The translations under genes and the position numbers were made by a program. This document shows positions 8,886-18,894 of a DNA stretch of 64,000 bases, in pieces (within the stretch, counting starts at the first letter, position 1; every line of letters starts with the position of its first letter). The stretch is from assembly GCF_013522705.1 (NCBI RefSeq), contig NZ_JAAMRE010000003.1, forward strand, positions 124,001 through 188,000. The letters run 5' to 3'. The notes below the pieces were generated by a model. That model made no database searches. It was not told where the DNA came from and was given only the letters and a program-made list of their open reading frames with translations. This DNA comes from Pseudomonas lurida. GTDB lineage: Bacteria > Pseudomonadota > Gammaproteobacteria > Pseudomonadales > Pseudomonadaceae.

Positions 8886-10265
8886 ATGACGTTCCTCACT
8901 GCGCTCTCAGGCCAGCCGGCCTCGATGCTTCTTTCGGCTCACGGTCGTTATCAACACCTGTATCAGCAGTTGTACAGCGAAGTCGAGGGCGCCGAAGAGG
9001 TCGCGCGCGACTTCGTGCAGGCGCAATTGACCCTGGCGCGCGAGCTGCCCGGCGATCTGCCCGAAGTGCCTGAACATCTTACGGCGTGGGTGGAGCAGCG
9101 CTGCGCCGAAGTCGCCCAGGCCTACGCCGAGTACCTGGAACAACGCCAGCAAGGTCGGCCCCGGCGCTTTTTCCAGAACAAGGCCCATGCCTTGTATTGC
9201 CTGCAGCGCGTAGCACCGACCAAACAGGTCGACGGCGCCTGGTTGTACGGGCTGCTGGCCCACTGGCACGACCCGCGTTTCGACGGCCTGCTCACCACCT
9301 ACCTGGAAGAGTTGGGCGACGGTCAGGCCGCGCAAAATCATGTGGTGATCTACCGCAAGCTGCTCAGCGATCACGACGCCGCCAGCGAAGCCGGCCTGGA
9401 CGACGACCATTACCTGCAAGGCGCTCTGCAAATGGCGCTGGGCCTGTGCGGCGAGGACTTCCTGCCGGAAATCATCGGCTACAACCTTGGCTACGAACAG
9501 TTGCCCCTGCACCTGCTCATCACCTCGTACGAGCTGAGCGAGCTGGGCATCGACCCTTATTACTTCACCCTGCATGTAACCATCGACAATGCCAGCACCG
9601 GCCACGCCTGCAAGGCGGCGCAATCGGTGATCGATCTATTGCCGCTGGGCGAGGGCAGGGCGGACTTTTACCGACGTGTCGCCGAGGGCTATCGCCTCAA
9701 TGACCTGGGCCCGGGCACCAACGCCGTCATCGACAGCTTCAACCTGCATGACGAAGTGGTGGCCATGCTGGAGCGCAAGCGCACGTTCGGCCAGCACATG
9801 CACTCGGATTACTGCCGCTTCGAAGGCAAGACCGTCAACCAGTGGCTGGCCAAGCCCGGGCAGATCGGCGCATTTCTCCAGGCTCTGGAAGACAAGGGCT
9901 GGATCAAACGCAATCAGGACCCAACCGAGAGCCGTTTCTGGCAACTGATCGAAGGCGCCGGCGCGGCGATGTTCGGCGTGTTCAGCGGTTATGAAAAGCA
10001 GGTGCTGCACGACTGGATCGCCGGTGACTGGATCAGCGCCGAGCGTGTCCCGGCGGTGCGGCCTGGACGCGGCAGACCCTTGGCCCGCGACTCGCACCGT
10101 CCAACGGACCCGGACACTCAGTCCCTGGTCGAATCGCTGAGCAACCTGACCGATGAACAGCAGCTCACGGCGCTGATTCCCTGGCTGTCGGCCCGCCGCC
10201 ATTGCACCCCTGCGGGGCTGTATGCCACGCGGCGCTTTATCCAACTGCGTGCGCGCCTGCGCTAA
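8886..10265 (+). CDS. Iron-containing redox enzyme (haem-oxygenase-like fold)
   Basis: 459 residues. It looks like the haem-oxygenase-like di-iron oxidase (HDO) superfamily: all helical, with candidate iron ligands spaced as in that family, EELGDG...NHVVIYRK (Glu142, His152) and SYELSELGIDPYYFTLHVTI (Glu216, His230), then DNASTGHA (Asp234, His240). Such enzymes use a di-iron cofactor and oxygen to cut or desaturate C-C or C-N bonds. The stop is followed at once by the methyltransferase Shine-Dalgarno, so the two are coupled. The ATG at 8886 has no obvious ribosome site; a start at Met14 is possible. The substrate is unknown. Confidence 0.75.
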   Translation: MTFLTALSGQPASMLLSAHGRYQHLYQQLYSEVEGAEEVARDFVQAQLTLARELPGDLPEVPEHLTAWVEQRCAEVAQAYAEYLEQRQQGRPRRFFQNKAHALYCLQRVAPTKQVDGAWLYGLLAHWHDPRFDGLLTTYLEELGDGQAAQNHVVIYRKLLSDHDAASEAGLDDDHYLQGALQMALGLCGEDFLPEIIGYNLGYEQLPLHLLITSYELSELGIDPYYFTLHVTIDNASTGHACKAAQSVIDLLPLGEGRADFYRRVAEGYRLNDLGPGTNAVIDSFNLHDEVVAMLERKRTFGQHMHSDYCRFEGKTVNQWLAKPGQIGAFLQALEDKGWIKRNQDPTESRFWQLIEGAGAAMFGVFSGYEKQVLHDWIAGDWISAERVPAVRPGRGRPLARDSHRPTDPDTQSLVESLSNLTDEQQLTALIPWLSARRHCTPAGLYATRRFIQLRARLR

Positions 10266-10276
10266 GGAACCCGCTT

Positions 10277-11221
10277 ATGTCCGCACAACAACTCGCCGAC
10301 CGCGCCTTGCTGGACTTGGGCCGAGGGTTGAAACACGACGGCTATCACTTCACCACCCCCACGCCGCTGACCCATGACCGCGTCTATCGTCGCCTCGCGA
10401 CCCCGCTGGCGATGAACCTGCGCGACGTGTTCGGCTGGTCGATGCCGTTCGACCGTGACCTGTTGCCTGACAGCGTGCGCGAAGCGTTGCAGCATGCCGA
10501 CGTGGTCGAAGAGCACGATTCGCTGTGGCGCAGTACGGTGCGCTGGTCGAGCCTGGATGATCTGTTGATCGCCCATTCGGCGTACCCCACCACCCAATCG
10601 GACGCGGTGTTTTTCGGGCCTGACAGCTACCGCTTCGCGCAACTGATCGAGGCCCACCTGCAACAGCGTTTCGAGCCGATCAAACGCGCGGTGGACATAG
10701 GTTGCGGCGCCGGCGTCGGCGCGCTGGTGATCGCCCGGGCGCGCCACGACGCCGAAGTGCTCGCGGTGGACATCAACCCCCGCGCCCTGCGCCTGACTGC
10801 CGTGAACGCGGAGCTGGCCGGCCTGGGCAACGTCAGCGCCTATCACAGTAATGTGCTGGACAGCGTCGAAGGCGAATTCGACCTGATTGTCGCCAACCCG
10901 CCCTATATGAACGACGACCGCCAGCGCGCCTACCGGCACGGCGGCGGTGCCCTGGGCGAGCAACTGTCGGTGCGGATTGTCAGCGAGGCCCTCGGTCGCC
11001 TGGCCGTGGGCGGCACCCTGGTGCTGTACACCGGTGCGGCGATTGTCGCCGGTGAGGACCCCTTCCTCGCCGCAGTCAAGCCGTTGCTCGGTAGCGATGC
11101 CTACGGCTGGACCTACCGCGAACTGGACCCGGACGTGTTCGGCGAGGAGTTGGAAAAACCGGGTTACGAGCGCGTGGAGCGGATTGCCGTGGTCGCATTG
11201 GCGGTTACGCGACTGCGCTGA
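10277..11221 (+). CDS. Class I SAM-dependent methyltransferase (NPPY type)
   Basis: 314 residues. SAM motif I reads VDIGCGAGVGALVIARA (about 139-155) and the catalytic NPPY is at 207-210, as in N5-glutamine or N6-adenine methylases. The ~130-residue N-terminal part differs from PrmB/PrmC/HemK, so a small molecule or protein amide could be the target. The start at 10277 has AAGGAA overlapping the stop of the di-iron enzyme gene. Co-occurrence with that enzyme suggests a two-step modification. Confidence 0.8.
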   Translation: MSAQQLADRALLDLGRGLKHDGYHFTTPTPLTHDRVYRRLATPLAMNLRDVFGWSMPFDRDLLPDSVREALQHADVVEEHDSLWRSTVRWSSLDDLLIAHSAYPTTQSDAVFFGPDSYRFAQLIEAHLQQRFEPIKRAVDIGCGAGVGALVIARARHDAEVLAVDINPRALRLTAVNAELAGLGNVSAYHSNVLDSVEGEFDLIVANPPYMNDDRQRAYRHGGGALGEQLSVRIVSEALGRLAVGGTLVLYTGAAIVAGEDPFLAAVKPLLGSDAYGWTYRELDPDVFGEELEKPGYERVERIAVVALAVTRLR

Positions 11222-11269
11222 TGGCCGTCCCTTAAATCTGCCATTTTTTCCAGATCAGGAGTGCAAAGC

Positions 11270-12514
11270 ATGCGAGCGATGACTTTCCAAGGGTCCCACA
11301 AAGTGCAAGTGGATACGGTTCCCGACCCGATCATCGAGCAACCCGACGACATCATTCTGCGCGTCACCGCTACCGCTATCTGCGGTTCGGACCTGCATCT
11401 GTATCGAGGCAAAATACCGACGGTGGAGCACGGCGATATCTTCGGCCACGAGTTCATGGGCATCGTTGAAGAGACCGGTCCGGCGGTCACCGCCGTGCAG
11501 CGTGGCGACCGGGTAGTGATCCCGTTCGTAATCGCTTGTGGCGACTGCTTCTTCTGTCAGCTCCAGCAATTTGCCGCCTGTGAAACCACCAATGACGGGC
11601 GCGGCGCGATCCTCAACAAAAAGTCGATCCCACCGGGTGCTGCGTTGTTCGGCTACAGCCGCTTGTACGGTGGCATTCCCGGTGGTCAGGCTGAGCTGGT
11701 TCGGGTTCCCAAGGCCAATACCGGGCCGTTCAAAGTCCCCGGCGCCCTGGCTGATGAGAAGGTGCTGTTTCTCTCAGACATCTTGCCCACGGCGTGGCAG
11801 GCGGTGACTAACGCGGGCATCGGCCAGGGCTCCAGCGTAGCGATCTACGGCGCAGGCCCCGTAGGCCTGCTGAGCGCCGCGTGCGCGCAGATGCTCGGCG
11901 CCGAGCAAATCTTCATGGTCGATGATCACCCGTATCGACTGGCGTACGCGCAGAAGATGTATGGCGTGATTCCGATCAATTTCGAGGAAGACGATGACCC
12001 CGCCGATACCATCATCCGCCAGACCCGTGGCATGCGTGGGGTCGACGGGGTAGTGGACGCGGTCGGCTTCGAAGCGAAGGGCAGCACCACCGAAACAATC
12101 CTTACCACGCTTAAGATCGAAGGCAGCAGCGGTAAGGCCCTGCGTCAATGTATTGCTGCAGTCCGACGGGGCGGAGTGGTAAGCGTGGCAGGGGTGTACG
12201 CCGGATTCATCCACGGTTTCATGTTTGGCGATGCATTCGATAAGGGTTTGACGTTCAAGATGGGGCAGACCCACGTGCAGCGTTACCTGCCGCAACTGCT
12301 GGAACATATCGAACTGGGGCGTCTGAACCCGGAGGCTATCGTTACTCATCGCCTGTCCTTGGAGCAGGCGGCGCGCGGCTATGAACTGTTTGATAAAGCC
12401 GAGGAGGAGTGCCGTAAGGTGATTCTGGTGCCGGGTCTGGATGAGCGGCCGCTGGTGGAGCCGCTGGATGAAACGACGCCTGAGCTGCAAGTGCAGGGCG
12501 TGCCGGGGTTCTGA
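11270..12514 (+). CDS. Zinc-dependent alcohol dehydrogenase (formaldehyde-DH/Tdh type)
   Basis: 414 residues of the medium-chain dehydrogenase family. Catalytic zinc residues are seen in [13 protein letters not shown] and GHEFMG; structural zinc cysteines in [15 protein letters not shown]; the NAD-binding Rossmann turn in [11 protein letters not shown]. The layout resembles glutathione-independent formaldehyde dehydrogenases. AGGAG eight bases upstream fixes ATG 11270 rather than the GTG at 11261. It follows the methyltransferase after 48 bases and may be co-transcribed. A hairpin follows. Confidence 0.88.
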   Translation: MRAMTFQGSHKVQVDTVPDPIIEQPDDIILRVTATAICGSDLHLYRGKIPTVEHGDIFGHEFMGIVEETGPAVTAVQRGDRVVIPFVIACGDCFFCQLQQFAACETTNDGRGAILNKKSIPPGAALFGYSRLYGGIPGGQAELVRVPKANTGPFKVPGALADEKVLFLSDILPTAWQAVTNAGIGQGSSVAIYGAGPVGLLSAACAQMLGAEQIFMVDDHPYRLAYAQKMYGVIPINFEEDDDPADTIIRQTRGMRGVDGVVDAVGFEAKGSTTETILTTLKIEGSSGKALRQCIAAVRRGGVVSVAGVYAGFIHGFMFGDAFDKGLTFKMGQTHVQRYLPQLLEHIELGRLNPEAIVTHRLSLEQAARGYELFDKAEEECRKVILVPGLDERPLVEPLDETTPELQVQGVPGF

Positions 12515-12521
12515 GTCGGGC

Positions 12522-12554
12522 GCGATGCGGGAGGGGTTATCCTTCCTGCATCGC
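12522..12554 (+). terminator. Hairpin after the dehydrogenase gene
   Basis: Arms GCGATGC (12522-12528) and GCATCGC (12548-12554) extend inward through GGGAGG/CCTTCC. No long T run follows, so it may be a transcript-end hairpin rather than a strong intrinsic terminator. Confidence 0.5.
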
Positions 12555-12596
12555 TTGGCTCAGATTCACCCTATAAAAGTGCATTTGCCGTACGAA

Positions 12597-13028
12597 TCAG
12601 GCCATAGCCTGGGGCTGAATGTGCAAGACACCGTCCACATGCTTGACCAGCCCACTGGCCAAAAACAACGGCTCCAGGCGCTTGTGCAGTTGCGGCTCGA
12701 CAAATTCTTTTACCGTATCGAGGGCCAACACGCCGCTCGCGGGCAGCTCTGCCTTGGTATACGACAACCAGGCCTTTTTCAATGCCTGCAACACATCGCT
12801 GCCCGCCGTGGAAGCAAAGCGGCGATGCGTGGGTTTACCGTCGAAACCGAAGGTGTGCTGGAACTCATAGCCGTTTTCGTCGCCACCACTGGCTGTGCAA
12901 CGAATGCAGGTGCACGGGCCGTCGCCAAATGCGCTGCGCAGGTAAGCGTTAAACTCCACCACCGGTTTGAGTGACAGGCGCTTATCGACCTCGAACAGGT
13001 CTCCGGTCATTTTTTCGTCAGTGTTCAA
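12597..13028 (-). CDS. Hypothetical cysteine-containing protein
   Basis: 143 residues from a TTG (13028) with a well-spaced GAGGA; the first ATG, at 13010, has no ribosome site and would give 137 residues. A central GPCTCIRCTASGGDENG has three close cysteines that could bind a metal or form disulfides; the rest is mixed helix and strand. No signal peptide. I do not recognise the family. It is convergent with the dehydrogenase and 73 bases beyond the MFS gene's stop on the same strand. Confidence 0.6.
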   Translation of the reverse strand: MNTDEKMTGDLFEVDKRLSLKPVVEFNAYLRSAFGDGPCTCIRCTASGGDENGYEFQHTFGFDGKPTHRRFASTAGSDVLQALKKAWLSYTKAELPASGVLALDTVKEFVEPQLHKRLEPLFLASGLVKHVDGVLHIQPQAMA

Positions 13029-13101
13029 CGTCCGTTTCCTCGCAGTGGCATGGCAGCTTTTCAAAGCGCCGCACAATAACAGCCGAGGGCGGGTTTGGGC
13101 A

Positions 13102-14340
13102 CTATTTGCGCTCGCGGGTGGATGAGTTGCGATAGAACGACAGCATCGCCAGCAATTGAACGGCCGCCGTCGCGCCCACCATCGCCATGATCGTGTGGCC
13201 GGGGTCGTCGAAGACGGAGCGGATCAACCCGAAAAACGCCGGCGCACAGGCGTAAGTGGCCTGACTGACGGCCACCATCAGGGCGATGACCTTGGCAGTG
13301 TGCGCGCGATTGAATTCAACCTGTGCAATCAGCGGCGGCAGCGAAGTCGCATTGCCGATGCCCGAGCCGATCAGCAGCACGGCGGCCCATGCGAATGTCG
13401 GATGCAGGTCCAGACCCAGCAGCATCAAGGTCCCCAGCAACTGCACCGCGTACCCCAGGCAAGCGAGGTGGCGACGGTTGAAACCGCCGATCATCAAATG
13501 GGCGGCAACGTAGCGACCGCCCATTGCACTGGCGGTGGCCAGCGCCATGGCCACGGAGGCTTCATGACTGCCCAGACGTGTGCTGAGCAGGGAATACAAA
13601 TGCGCGATCAGGCCGATCTGGGCGAACAGGCCCAGTGACATGCCGGCGGCCAACGAGCGGAACGAACCTGACCTGAACGCCTGTGCGGTGGTCCAGGGCG
13701 AATCGGCCTGGGAGACGCTCACCGGTTCCGCCTGGGCTTGGTTATCCGGATGTTGCCCGAGATCACGCGGCGTCCGGTTGAAGACCCGCAGCGAGAACCC
13801 GGCGATGACGACCACGGCGATCAGGCTGACCATCAGCGCAGCCACGGCAAAGCCGAAGCGCTCGATCAGCACGACCCACAACGGCGAAAAAATCACCCCG
13901 CCCAGGCTGGCGCCGTTGTAAGCCTTACCCAAGGCTTTTGGCCGCTCCTTGACGTACCAGGGCGCGATCAAAGTGTTCACCGCAGTGGCGCCCAGGGTCA
14001 CCCAGCCGATACCCGAGCAGATCGCGCCCAGGTACAGCACCTGCACGGTGTCGGCCCGGGCCCAGATATTCACACCGATGCCCAGCATCGCGCAGCCCGC
14101 GAGTGTGATCGCCGGCACGCCGAACCGTGCGTACAGGCGGGGCAGATTGGCAATCACCAGCGTGCCGCTGAGGAAGTGCAGGGTGACGGCGCCCGACACT
14201 TGAGCGATTGGCCAGCCCGTGCGCTCCATCACCGCCTGCAGATAAATCGGCGGGCCGTAAAAGCCGATGCCCCATCCGAGCATCGCCAGAATGAATGTGC
14301 ACCTGAGCACGGTGTGTCCGAAAAAATGCTTGTCACGCAT
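13102..14340 (-). CDS. MFS transporter
   Basis: 412 residues with about twelve hydrophobic helices and a long central cytoplasmic loop after helix six (FNRTPRDLGQHPDNQ), the usual MFS design. It resembles the cyanate/nitrate-like or monocarboxylate MFS groups more than drug exporters, but the substrate cannot be read. It is divergent from an ArsR-type regulator 70 bases away, which most likely controls it. Confidence 0.85.
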   Translation of the reverse strand: MRDKHFFGHTVLRCTFILAMLGWGIGFYGPPIYLQAVMERTGWPIAQVSGAVTLHFLSGTLVIANLPRLYARFGVPAITLAGCAMLGIGVNIWARADTVQVLYLGAICSGIGWVTLGATAVNTLIAPWYVKERPKALGKAYNGASLGGVIFSPLWVVLIERFGFAVAALMVSLIAVVVIAGFSLRVFNRTPRDLGQHPDNQAQAEPVSVSQADSPWTTAQAFRSGSFRSLAAGMSLGLFAQIGLIAHLYSLLSTRLGSHEASVAMALATASAMGGRYVAAHLMIGGFNRRHLACLGYAVQLLGTLMLLGLDLHPTFAWAAVLLIGSGIGNATSLPPLIAQVEFNRAHTAKVIALMVAVSQATYACAPAFFGLIRSVFDDPGHTIMAMVGATAAVQLLAMLSFYRNSSTRERK

Positions 14341-14410
14341 GGCTATCTCCTTTTGGTGGACGCACAGGCTATGCTTGCGCCCTGTCGTTCACTTCGAGGA
14401 GCATCGAACA

Positions 14411-15100
14411 ATGGATGTTGAGCAGTCCGAGCTGCGACTGGCCAGTGTCGCCGCCGCCATCGCCGACCCCGCCAGGGCGCGTATGCTCTGCTGCCTGCTG
14501 GACGGCCGCGCGCGCACGGCGACCGAATTGGCGGTAGTGGCGCAAAAGAGCCCGTCGACCGCCTCCAGCCATTTCCAGAAACTGCTGGAACAGGGGCTGG
14601 TGACCCTGGTCACTCAAGGCAAGCATCGCTACTTTCAATTGGTCAGTGCCGATGTCGCCAGGGCGCTGGAAGGCTTGCTTTCAATCAGCTCATTCGACGC
14701 GCCGGCCTTCAAACCCTCGACGCCTTGCCACCTGCGCCACGCTCGCAGTTGCTACGACCACCTGGCCGGAGAACTTGGCGTCCTAGTGCACGATGCGTTG
14801 TTGCGCAAGCAGTGGATGTGCCTGCAGGACAGCGGATATCAACTGACCGCCACAGGCACCGAACGGCTGACGGCGCTGGGGCTGCAGGCAGTTCCGGACA
14901 GCTCGGCGCGCCGCCGATTTGCTTATCCCTGCCTGGACTGGAGCCAGCGTTGCTCGCACCTGGGCGGTGCGTTGGGCGCGCAGTTGCTGACGCATATGCT
15001 GCATGACCGCTGGCTGATGCGCACGCTCGATACCCGCGCGTTAACGCTCACCCCCAAAGGCCGCAAGCGCCTGGCTGCTGTATTTGATATTTCATCCTGA
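14411..15100 (+). CDS. ArsR-family winged-helix repressor
   Basis: 229 residues. The N-terminal ~95 form a winged helix (ADPARARMLCCLLDGRARTA, then KSPSTASSHFQKLLEQGLV as recognition helix). A C-terminal extension begins with HARSCYDHLAGELGV and carries several His and Cys that might sense a metal or thiol-reactive ligand. ATG 14411 has GAGGAG. An inverted repeat TTCGA-N6-TCGAA (14393-14408) overlaps that ribosome site and could be an operator for self-control. It probably regulates the divergent MFS gene. Confidence 0.85.
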   Translation: MDVEQSELRLASVAAAIADPARARMLCCLLDGRARTATELAVVAQKSPSTASSHFQKLLEQGLVTLVTQGKHRYFQLVSADVARALEGLLSISSFDAPAFKPSTPCHLRHARSCYDHLAGELGVLVHDALLRKQWMCLQDSGYQLTATGTERLTALGLQAVPDSSARRRFAYPCLDWSQRCSHLGGALGAQLLTHMLHDRWLMRTLDTRALTLTPKGRKRLAAVFDISS

Positions 15101-15108
15101 CGCTGGAA

Positions 15109-15897
15109 TCAGCGGAAAAACTCCCCCGGCGTGGCATCGAACTGCTGGCGAAACGCATTGATGAACGCCGATGTCGATTCATACCCGCTGGCCAGCGCCA
15201 CGTCCGTGACCCGTTCGCCATGTTCGAGGGCGGGCAGGGCGCTGAGCAGGCGCAGGCGTTGGCGCCAGGCGCGGAAAGTCAGCCCGGTATCGCGCAGGAA
15301 CAGGCGGCTGAGGGTTTTTTCGCTGACCCCCAGTTTGTCGCTCCATTGCCCCAGGGTGGTCTGCTGTTCCGGGCGCTGGTTGAGGCTGCGGTAGATCTGG
15401 CGCAGGCGCGGGTCCATCGGCAGCGGCAGCATCAGGTCGACCTGCGGCGCGGCGGCGAGTTGGTCGAGGATCACCTGGGCCAGACGCCCGTCGGGGCCGT
15501 CCTCGGCGTATTCCACCGGCAGTTCGCTGAAGCGGCGGATCAGCTCGCGCAGCAGGTTGCTCACCTCCAGTACGTGACAATGCCCGGCCGCCCATGGGGT
15601 GACGCTGCAATCGAGGTACAGGCTGCGCATCTCGGTGTGGGGCGTGCTGTACACCCGGTGCGGCATGCCCGCCGGAATCCACACGGCCCGCTGTGGCGGC
15701 GCGACGAAGCGGCCGGCGCTGGTCTGGATCTCCAGCACCCCGGAAATCGCGTAGGACAATTGCACCCACGGGTGACTGTGGCGACGGGTCAACGCGCGAT
15801 TGGGCAGCGATTCGGTGCGCCCGTACACCGGCCGTGGCAGGCTGGACAGCCCAGGAATGCTGCGGCGCACGGTGTTGGCATGTCCTTTAGGCGGCAT
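15109..15897 (-). CDS. AraC-family regulator with N-terminal cupin
   Basis: 262 residues: an AraC-type cupin sensor (about 30-110; SGVLEIQTSAGRF, WIPAGMPHRV) and two C-terminal helix-turn-helix motifs (about 165-260; LGVSEKTLSRLFLRDTG and VALASGYESTSAFINAF). It is divergent from the SBF-like transporter, with an inverted repeat between them, so it probably governs that gene. Confidence 0.88.
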   Translation of the reverse strand: MPPKGHANTVRRSIPGLSSLPRPVYGRTESLPNRALTRRHSHPWVQLSYAISGVLEIQTSAGRFVAPPQRAVWIPAGMPHRVYSTPHTEMRSLYLDCSVTPWAAGHCHVLEVSNLLRELIRRFSELPVEYAEDGPDGRLAQVILDQLAAAPQVDLMLPLPMDPRLRQIYRSLNQRPEQQTTLGQWSDKLGVSEKTLSRLFLRDTGLTFRAWRQRLRLLSALPALEHGERVTDVALASGYESTSAFINAFRQQFDATPGEFFR

Positions 15898-15921
15898 TTA
15901 CTGGCTCGTTGGCGTTAGTCG

Positions 15922-15936
15922 GTAACAAGGCGTTAC
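15922..15936. promoter_or_regulatory. Inverted repeat between AraC regulator and SBF-like transporter
   Basis: GTAAC-AAGGC-GTTAC lies in the 85-base divergent region, about 25 bases from the regulator's start. It is a candidate operator; no consensus is known to me for this regulator. Confidence 0.4.
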
Positions 15937-15982
15937 GTTAGAGTCGCGGTGACGCTCTTGGCAACCCCTGGAAGACTTCACT

Positions 15983-16981
15983 ATGACCCGGCCCCGCTTT
16001 CTGCCCGACAACTTCACCCTCACGCTGATCGCCACGGTGATCCTCGCCTCCCTATTGCCCGCCAGCGGCCAGACCGCCGTGGCATTCGGCTGGGTCACCA
16101 ACCTGGCCATCGCGCTGCTGTTTTTCCTGCACGGCGCCAAGCTTTCGCGCCAGGCCATCGTGGCCGGCGCCGGCCATTGGCGCCTGCACTTGCTGGTGTT
16201 CAGCCTGACCTTTGTGCTGTTCCCGTTGCTGGGGCTGGCACTCAAGCCGGTGCTGTCGCCGTTGATCGGCAAAGACCTGTACATGGGTATGCTCTACCTC
16301 TGCGCGTTGCCGGCCACGGTGCAGTCGGCCATCGCTTTCACTTCCCTGGCGCGGGGCAATATCCCGGCGGCGATCTGCAGCGCGGCGGCGTCGAGCCTGT
16401 TTGGGATCTTCCTCACGCCGTTGCTGGTGACCCTCTTACTCAACGTGCATGGCGAGGGCGGCTCCACCGTCGATGCCATCGTGAAAATCAGCGTGCAATT
16501 GCTGCTGCCGTTTATCGCCGGGCAGATCGCGCGGCGCTGGATCGGCGAGTGGGTAGGGCGCAACAAGGCCTGGCTGAAGTTCGTCGACCAGGGTTCGATC
16601 CTGCTGGTGGTGTACGGCGCGTTCAGCGAGGCGGTCAACGAAGGCATTTGGCACCAGATCCCATTGTGGGAACTGGGCGGGCTGGTGGTGGCCTGCTGCG
16701 TGCTGCTGGCGCTGGTGCTGATGGCGTCCACCGTGTTGGGCAAGGCCTTTGGGTTTAACCAGGAGGACCGCATCACCATCCTGTTCTGCGGCTCGAAGAA
16801 AAGCCTGGCGACCGGTGTGCCGATGGCTCAGGTGCTGTTTGCCGGGGCGAGCATGGGCGTATTGATTCTGCCGTTGATGCTGTTTCACCAGATCCAGCTG
16901 ATGGTGTGTGCGGCGCTGGCGCAGCGTTATGCCAAACGCGCGGAGAGTGTTGCGGAGTTGATGGCGCAGGTGGATCCGTAA
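15983..16981 (+). CDS. SBF-like (bile acid:sodium symporter family) transporter
   Basis: 332 residues, about ten membrane helices. The paired pattern LLFFLHGAKLSRQAI near residue 50 and ILFCGSKKSLATGVPMAQVLF near 270 is the hallmark of the SBF-like branch (PF13593; YfeH/Rch1 relatives). These export or import organic anions with sodium; the substrate is unknown. The divergent AraC regulator suggests induction by its substrate. Confidence 0.88.
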   Translation: MTRPRFLPDNFTLTLIATVILASLLPASGQTAVAFGWVTNLAIALLFFLHGAKLSRQAIVAGAGHWRLHLLVFSLTFVLFPLLGLALKPVLSPLIGKDLYMGMLYLCALPATVQSAIAFTSLARGNIPAAICSAAASSLFGIFLTPLLVTLLLNVHGEGGSTVDAIVKISVQLLLPFIAGQIARRWIGEWVGRNKAWLKFVDQGSILLVVYGAFSEAVNEGIWHQIPLWELGGLVVACCVLLALVLMASTVLGKAFGFNQEDRITILFCGSKKSLATGVPMAQVLFAGASMGVLILPLMLFHQIQLMVCAALAQRYAKRAESVAELMAQVDP

Positions 16982-17065
16982 CATTTTGTTGCTCTGCGAC
17001 GATTAACCTCAAGTTAGTACCTGTGCTGACGACTTACTTCTTAATCACCAGGAAGGAGTATCAGC

Positions 17066-17428
17066 ATGCGTATCAACGGTTTTTCGGCAGCGACAGGTCT
17101 CCTTTGCCTCTGGGCAAGCGCATGCGGCGCGGCGCAGCCGGCAAGTCAGGGCACCATCAGGTTTACCGGGAGTATCGTTGAGCCGATGTGTGCGACAAAT
17201 GCGCACAGTGGCACGCAGTTGGACGTGACGGGGTGCCCCAGCGCCAGCCGAGGTAACCAGTTCACGGTCCGCAGCGTGGCACCTGTGGCCAGCGTCAACG
17301 GGGCCAGTCTGCGGCTGGTGGCGGACAGCGGCAGCGGGCGTTTTTACGATCAGCGCTACCTATTGGTGGACGGACGCGGTCAGCCGGTCAAATCGGGTAG
17401 GTACGTGGTGACGCTGACCGCGCCCTGA
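17066..17428 (+). CDS. Lone secreted type 1 pilin-like protein
   Basis: 120 residues. A signal peptide (about 1-24, ending GAAQ) is followed by QGTIRFTGSIVEPMC, the characteristic start of FimA-type pilin domains with its first conserved cysteine; the second is in LDVTGC. The length is short (pilins are usually 150-180) and the last strands appear abbreviated. AAGGAG precedes the ATG. No chaperone or usher lies nearby, so it could be exported alone, join a system encoded elsewhere, or be a relic. Confidence 0.7.
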   Translation: MRINGFSAATGLLCLWASACGAAQPASQGTIRFTGSIVEPMCATNAHSGTQLDVTGCPSASRGNQFTVRSVAPVASVNGASLRLVADSGSGRFYDQRYLLVDGRGQPVKSGRYVVTLTAP

Positions 17429-17539
17429 TTCTGCGCCGCGGATGAGCGTCAACAGCCGCCCGAGAAACCTATAGAATGCTCGGCGGCGGCGCTTGTCCTG
17501 GGTGGCCGCTCGATCACCGTCAGAGTACCTCGCCCGTCA

Positions 17540-18727
17540 ATGAGCCTTTCAACCGCAACTCCCCAGCCAAACTGGCAACCGGTCATCGCCCTGGCGCTGG
17601 CCGCTTTTGTGTTCAACACCACCGAATTCGTACCCGTCGGGCTGCTCAGCGCGATTGGCGAAAGCTTCGACATGCCCATCGCCAGCGTTGGCCTGATGCT
17701 CACCATTTATGCGTGGGTCGTCTCGCTGACCTCGTTGCCGGTGATGTTGCTGACCCGCAACGTCGAGCGACGAAAGTTGCTGATCGTGCTGTTCGGGCTG
17801 TTTATCGCCAGCCATATTCTGTCCAGCGTGGCCACCAGCTTCGGCCTGTTGATGGTCAGCCGTATCGGCATCGCCTTGTCCCATGCGCTGTTCTGGTCGA
17901 TCACCGCATCTCTCGCCGTGCGCCTGGCGCCGCAGGGCAAGCAGGTGCAGGCCCTGGGCTTGCTGGCCACCGGCACGTCCCTGGCGATGGTGCTGGGCAT
18001 CCCTCTGGGGCGCCTGCTCGGTGAAGCCATGGGCTGGCGCACCACCTTCCTGGTGATCGCCGCGTTTGCGGGCGGGCTGGTGTTCTGGCTGGCGCGTACC
18101 TTGCCGCCGCTGCCGAGCCAGAACTCCGGCTCCCTGCGCAGCCTGCCACTGCTGTTCAAACGCCCGGCGCTGGTGGCGTTGTACGTGCTCACGGCGATGA
18201 CCGTCACCGCGCAATTCACCGCCTACAGCTACATCGAACCCTTCGTCGAAGGCGTGGCGGGCATGGGCGGCGGCGCCGTGACCCTGATCCTGCTGGTGTT
18301 CGGCGGCGCGGGCATTATCGGCTCGCTGCTGTTCAGCCTGGTGCACCGCTTCAACCCGCATCTGTTCGTGGTCGGTACTGTGTTCCTGCTGGCGGCCTGT
18401 CTGGCGCTCTTGCTGCCATTGAGTGGCGCCCAATCCTACCTGGTGGGCTTGAGCGTGTTCTGGGGTATGGCGATCATGGGCTTCGGCCTGGCCATGCAAT
18501 CCAAGGTGCTGGTGCTGGCACCCGACGCCACGGATGTGGCCATGGCGATGTTCTCCGGTATCTACAACATCGGCATCGGCGGCGGCGCCCTGATGGGCAG
18601 TTGGGTCGGCAGCCACTTCGGCTTCGCCTGGATTGGCGCGGCGGGTGGGCTGCTAGCGGCGCTGGCGTTGGTGGGGTATTGCCTGGCGATTCGGCGGTTT
18701 GGGACGGGGGTGGTGCCGCGGGAGTAG
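17540..18727 (+). CDS. sotB: Sugar efflux MFS transporter SotB
   Basis: 395 residues, twelve helices. The opening [20 protein letters not shown] is the conserved first helix of the SotB/YdeA (L-arabinose and lactose efflux) family, and the central and C-terminal halves fit along their whole length. It exports excess sugars, IPTG-like compounds and some drugs from the cytoplasm in known members. No regulator is adjacent. Confidence 0.9.
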   Translation: MSLSTATPQPNWQPVIALALAAFVFNTTEFVPVGLLSAIGESFDMPIASVGLMLTIYAWVVSLTSLPVMLLTRNVERRKLLIVLFGLFIASHILSSVATSFGLLMVSRIGIALSHALFWSITASLAVRLAPQGKQVQALGLLATGTSLAMVLGIPLGRLLGEAMGWRTTFLVIAAFAGGLVFWLARTLPPLPSQNSGSLRSLPLLFKRPALVALYVLTAMTVTAQFTAYSYIEPFVEGVAGMGGGAVTLILLVFGGAGIIGSLLFSLVHRFNPHLFVVGTVFLLAACLALLLPLSGAQSYLVGLSVFWGMAIMGFGLAMQSKVLVLAPDATDVAMAMFSGIYNIGIGGGALMGSWVGSHFGFAWIGAAGGLLAALALVGYCLAIRRFGTGVVPRE

Positions 18728-18894
18728 TTCACCCCGGTAAGGTTCTGTGCTTCTTGTGATTGATTCAGTGCGTTCTTATTTGTCCGGCGCTGAGCGTGGG
18801 TCAATCTGGCGCCTATCTGGACTCATGGGACGGTGCAGCACCTGGGCATTTGAACTACTTTGATTGACGACCGATTCCTGCCCGGTGATGACTG

